Origin: Trichomonas vaginalis G3
Taxonomy: Eukaryota > Parabasalia > Trichomonadida > Trichomonadidae
Direction of reading: 5' to 3'
DNA: 64,000 bases
NCBI RefSeq assembly: GCF_026262505.1
Contig: NC_067207.1
Coordinates: 13,546,082 to 13,610,081 of the forward strand
The first letter of the stretch is position 1. Every line of letters begins with the position of its first letter. A program made the translations under genes and the position numbers. The notes below the pieces were generated by a model. It was given only the letters and a program-made list of their open reading frames with translations, was not told the origin of the DNA and made no database searches. Shown here piece by piece: positions 62,715 through 64,000 of this stretch.

Positions 62715-64000
62715 ATGGAAAATCAAGTTAATGAATGGGATGAAATCAATGAAAAAGCAAAATCAAACAATAATTTAGATAATCATAGCATTGATTTCAT
62801 AAATCCGAATGATATTGTTGATTATCTAAACGATCCTTCCAAAACTTCACTTACATTAGACTACATTTACAATAAAATTATCAATCAGACTCTAGATTTT
62901 CAAACTTTCTCGACATTTAATTTTATAGAAAAAATTATTGATTTAACAAACGAGTCAAATGCAAATGAAATCACGACAAAATCATTTAAGGTATTATATC
63001 TACTGACTAAAATCAATCATTTAGATGAAAATCTGATTCATCGTCTTTATTTATTTTGCATTGAACACTTAACTAACATATCGAACCGATCTATATCAGC
63101 TATATATGCATTATTATTTAACATTCTTCGAATTGATCAATTTCGTAATATTTTCATTCAAAATTATGAACTAATTGAGACAATTCTCAATCAGATTCAA
63201 TCCGTAAACGAACCAAATCTGCATCAATTATACTTAATTTTAATTATTGTTGTTTCAAAACCAGTGACCAAAGATTTTGCTTTATCAATCTGCAATTCAA
63301 TAATAAATTTGCAATGCTCGAGTGACTTGCTTACCATTATCTTTTATCTTCAAATGCAATATCCAGATATAATTTTAAATTTTGATAGTTCTGTTGTATT
63401 AGGCGCAATTACTGATTCAATGAAGCAAGAAACCGTTTCTGAATCATTAATAGCCGTAAATCTCCTTTCTCTTATTATTCACAGCGATATCGAGTTTGAT
63501 TTCGATTTTGCTCCATTAATTGATCTTGCGGAGTTAAAAGACACAAAACTAGAATCAGCAGCTTTATTTTGTTTATCAGAACTCGTTCTAAAGAATTCTG
63601 AAATTTTGAATCAATGTTTAGAGAGAAACATCATTCAAATTGCAGAATCTAAAGCAAATTCTCCATCCATAGTCCAAAAAGAGGCAATTCGACTATTGGC
63701 AGCTTTCATTTGTGGAATGACACGATCTCAAATGGAAAATTATATTTCTCCTGTTTCTATGAAGTTGTTATTGCAAGGTCTTGATTACGATGATTCAGAA
63801 CTATTAAAATCAGTAATACAAGCAATGGATTGCATTTTTAGACCAAAATGTGGCGATTTTTTCAATTTATTTTATTCTTTATTTTTAGAATGTGATGGCT
63901 GGACATCAATTAATAGTATGATGTGCAATTATGATGATCACTCCATTCAATTCTTATCAACTGCTTTTTATCATAATTATTCTGATATTGAGTCTCTCAA
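62715..64000 (+). CDS. Armadillo/HEAT-like protein, 3' end beyond window
   Basis: An ATG at 62715 opens a frame that runs without a stop to the window edge, 428 codons. The first about 40 residues are polar (MENQVNEWDEINEKAKSN). The rest is repeated amphipathic helices such as LYLFCIEHLTNISNRSISA, LESAALFCLSELVLKNSEI and VQKEAIRLLAAFICGMTRSQ, with armadillo/HEAT spacing. No catalytic motif is visible so far. It resembles the 36284-37501 gene in style but not obviously in sequence. It is likely a scaffold; the family is unresolved. Confidence 0.7.
   Translation, partial: MENQVNEWDEINEKAKSNNNLDNHSIDFINPNDIVDYLNDPSKTSLTLDYIYNKIINQTLDFQTFSTFNFIEKIIDLTNESNANEITTKSFKVLYLLTKINHLDENLIHRLYLFCIEHLTNISNRSISAIYALLFNILRIDQFRNIFIQNYELIETILNQIQSVNEPNLHQLYLILIIVVSKPVTKDFALSICNSIINLQCSSDLLTIIFYLQMQYPDIILNFDSSVVLGAITDSMKQETVSESLIAVNLLSLIIHSDIEFDFDFAPLIDLAELKDTKLESAALFCLSELVLKNSEILNQCLERNIIQIAESKANSPSIVQKEAIRLLAAFICGMTRSQMENYISPVSMKLLLQGLDYDDSELLKSVIQAMDCIFRPKCGDFFNLFYSLFLECDGWTSINSMMCNYDDHSIQFLSTAFYHNYSDIESL

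Noticed and set aside
1-64000. tRNA, rRNA or CRISPR-type features
   Set aside because: I looked for the GTTCGA T-arm motif, rRNA-like blocks and spaced short repeats and found none that hold up. The tandem arrays have no spacers.
1-64000. Spliceosomal introns of the trichomonad type
   Set aside because: A quick look for the 3' consensus ACTAACACACAG near broken genes found none, so the frame changes were not explained by introns.

Overview
The window is AT-rich protist DNA that I assign to a trichomonad, most likely Trichomonas vaginalis or a very close relative. Four things point there: a DUF3447/ankyrin gene that reads like the large T. vaginalis family, a CysM-like cysteine synthase and a cytosolic MDH/LDH-type protein close to the trichomonad forms, a Maverick (Polinton) remnant, and intron-less genes with the trichomonad initiator TCA(C/T)(A/T) a few bases upstream of ATG (for example 59064, 26253-26258, 19211, 45020).

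Layout. 1-3162: right-hand part of a Maverick/Polinton (capsid-like ORF and three small ORFs). 3673-6420: ankyrin gene broken by frameshifts, then relic coding sequence to about 7160. 7519-8634: TBC RabGAP with a tail anchor. 8964-9540: decayed coding relic. 9867-10680: small TIR element with 120-bp tandem repeats. 10774-11589: sphingomyelin-synthase-type enzyme. 12342-13088: Ulp/SENP protease. 14474-14995 and 19224-19772: two R2R3 Myb genes either side of a Mutator-like non-autonomous element (15300-17639) with 9-bp target duplications. 20645-26249: unknown protein, TBCCD1-like protein, cysteine synthase and a small USP, all on the minus strand. 26287-27549: giant near-perfect palindrome. 27951-30039: head-to-head membrane protein and unknown gene with overlapping 5' ends. 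30769-32895: C2-like protein and a Pro/Lys/Gln-rich gene with one in-frame stop. 33698-37501: MDH-like protein missing its catalytic His, AUP1/LPCAT-like protein, armadillo-like protein. 37872-40364: Pmp-like surface protein. 41051-46100: large frameshifted gene and a divergent unknown gene. 46601-47914: DUF3447 ankyrin gene with a lost start codon. 48429-49473: small TIR element. 49486-50490: frameshifted farnesyl diphosphate synthase. 52285-52827: unknown gene. 55199-57272: array of hairpin-built 122-bp repeats joined to a second giant palindrome. 57273-57665: GC-richer, foldable island. 59073-61178: eight-domain saposin-like secreted protein. 61637-62494: Rei1/ZNF622-type 60S factor. 62715-end: open armadillo-like gene cut by the window.

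The genes are independent housekeeping, signalling and surface functions with their own promoters and no sign of operons. What stands out is the high share of decaying genes (ankyrins, FPPS, the 41-45 kb gene, relics) and of non-coding mobile DNA built from inverted repeats. The strongest candidate for something undescribed is the 55.2-57.3 kb hairpin satellite plus palindrome; next are the Mutator-like element whose termini carry Myb-site-like motifs between two Myb genes, and a decamer (AAAAGTGACA) shared by the ends of two elements and a promoter region.

All calls come from reading the sequence and remembered family motifs. No database search was possible.
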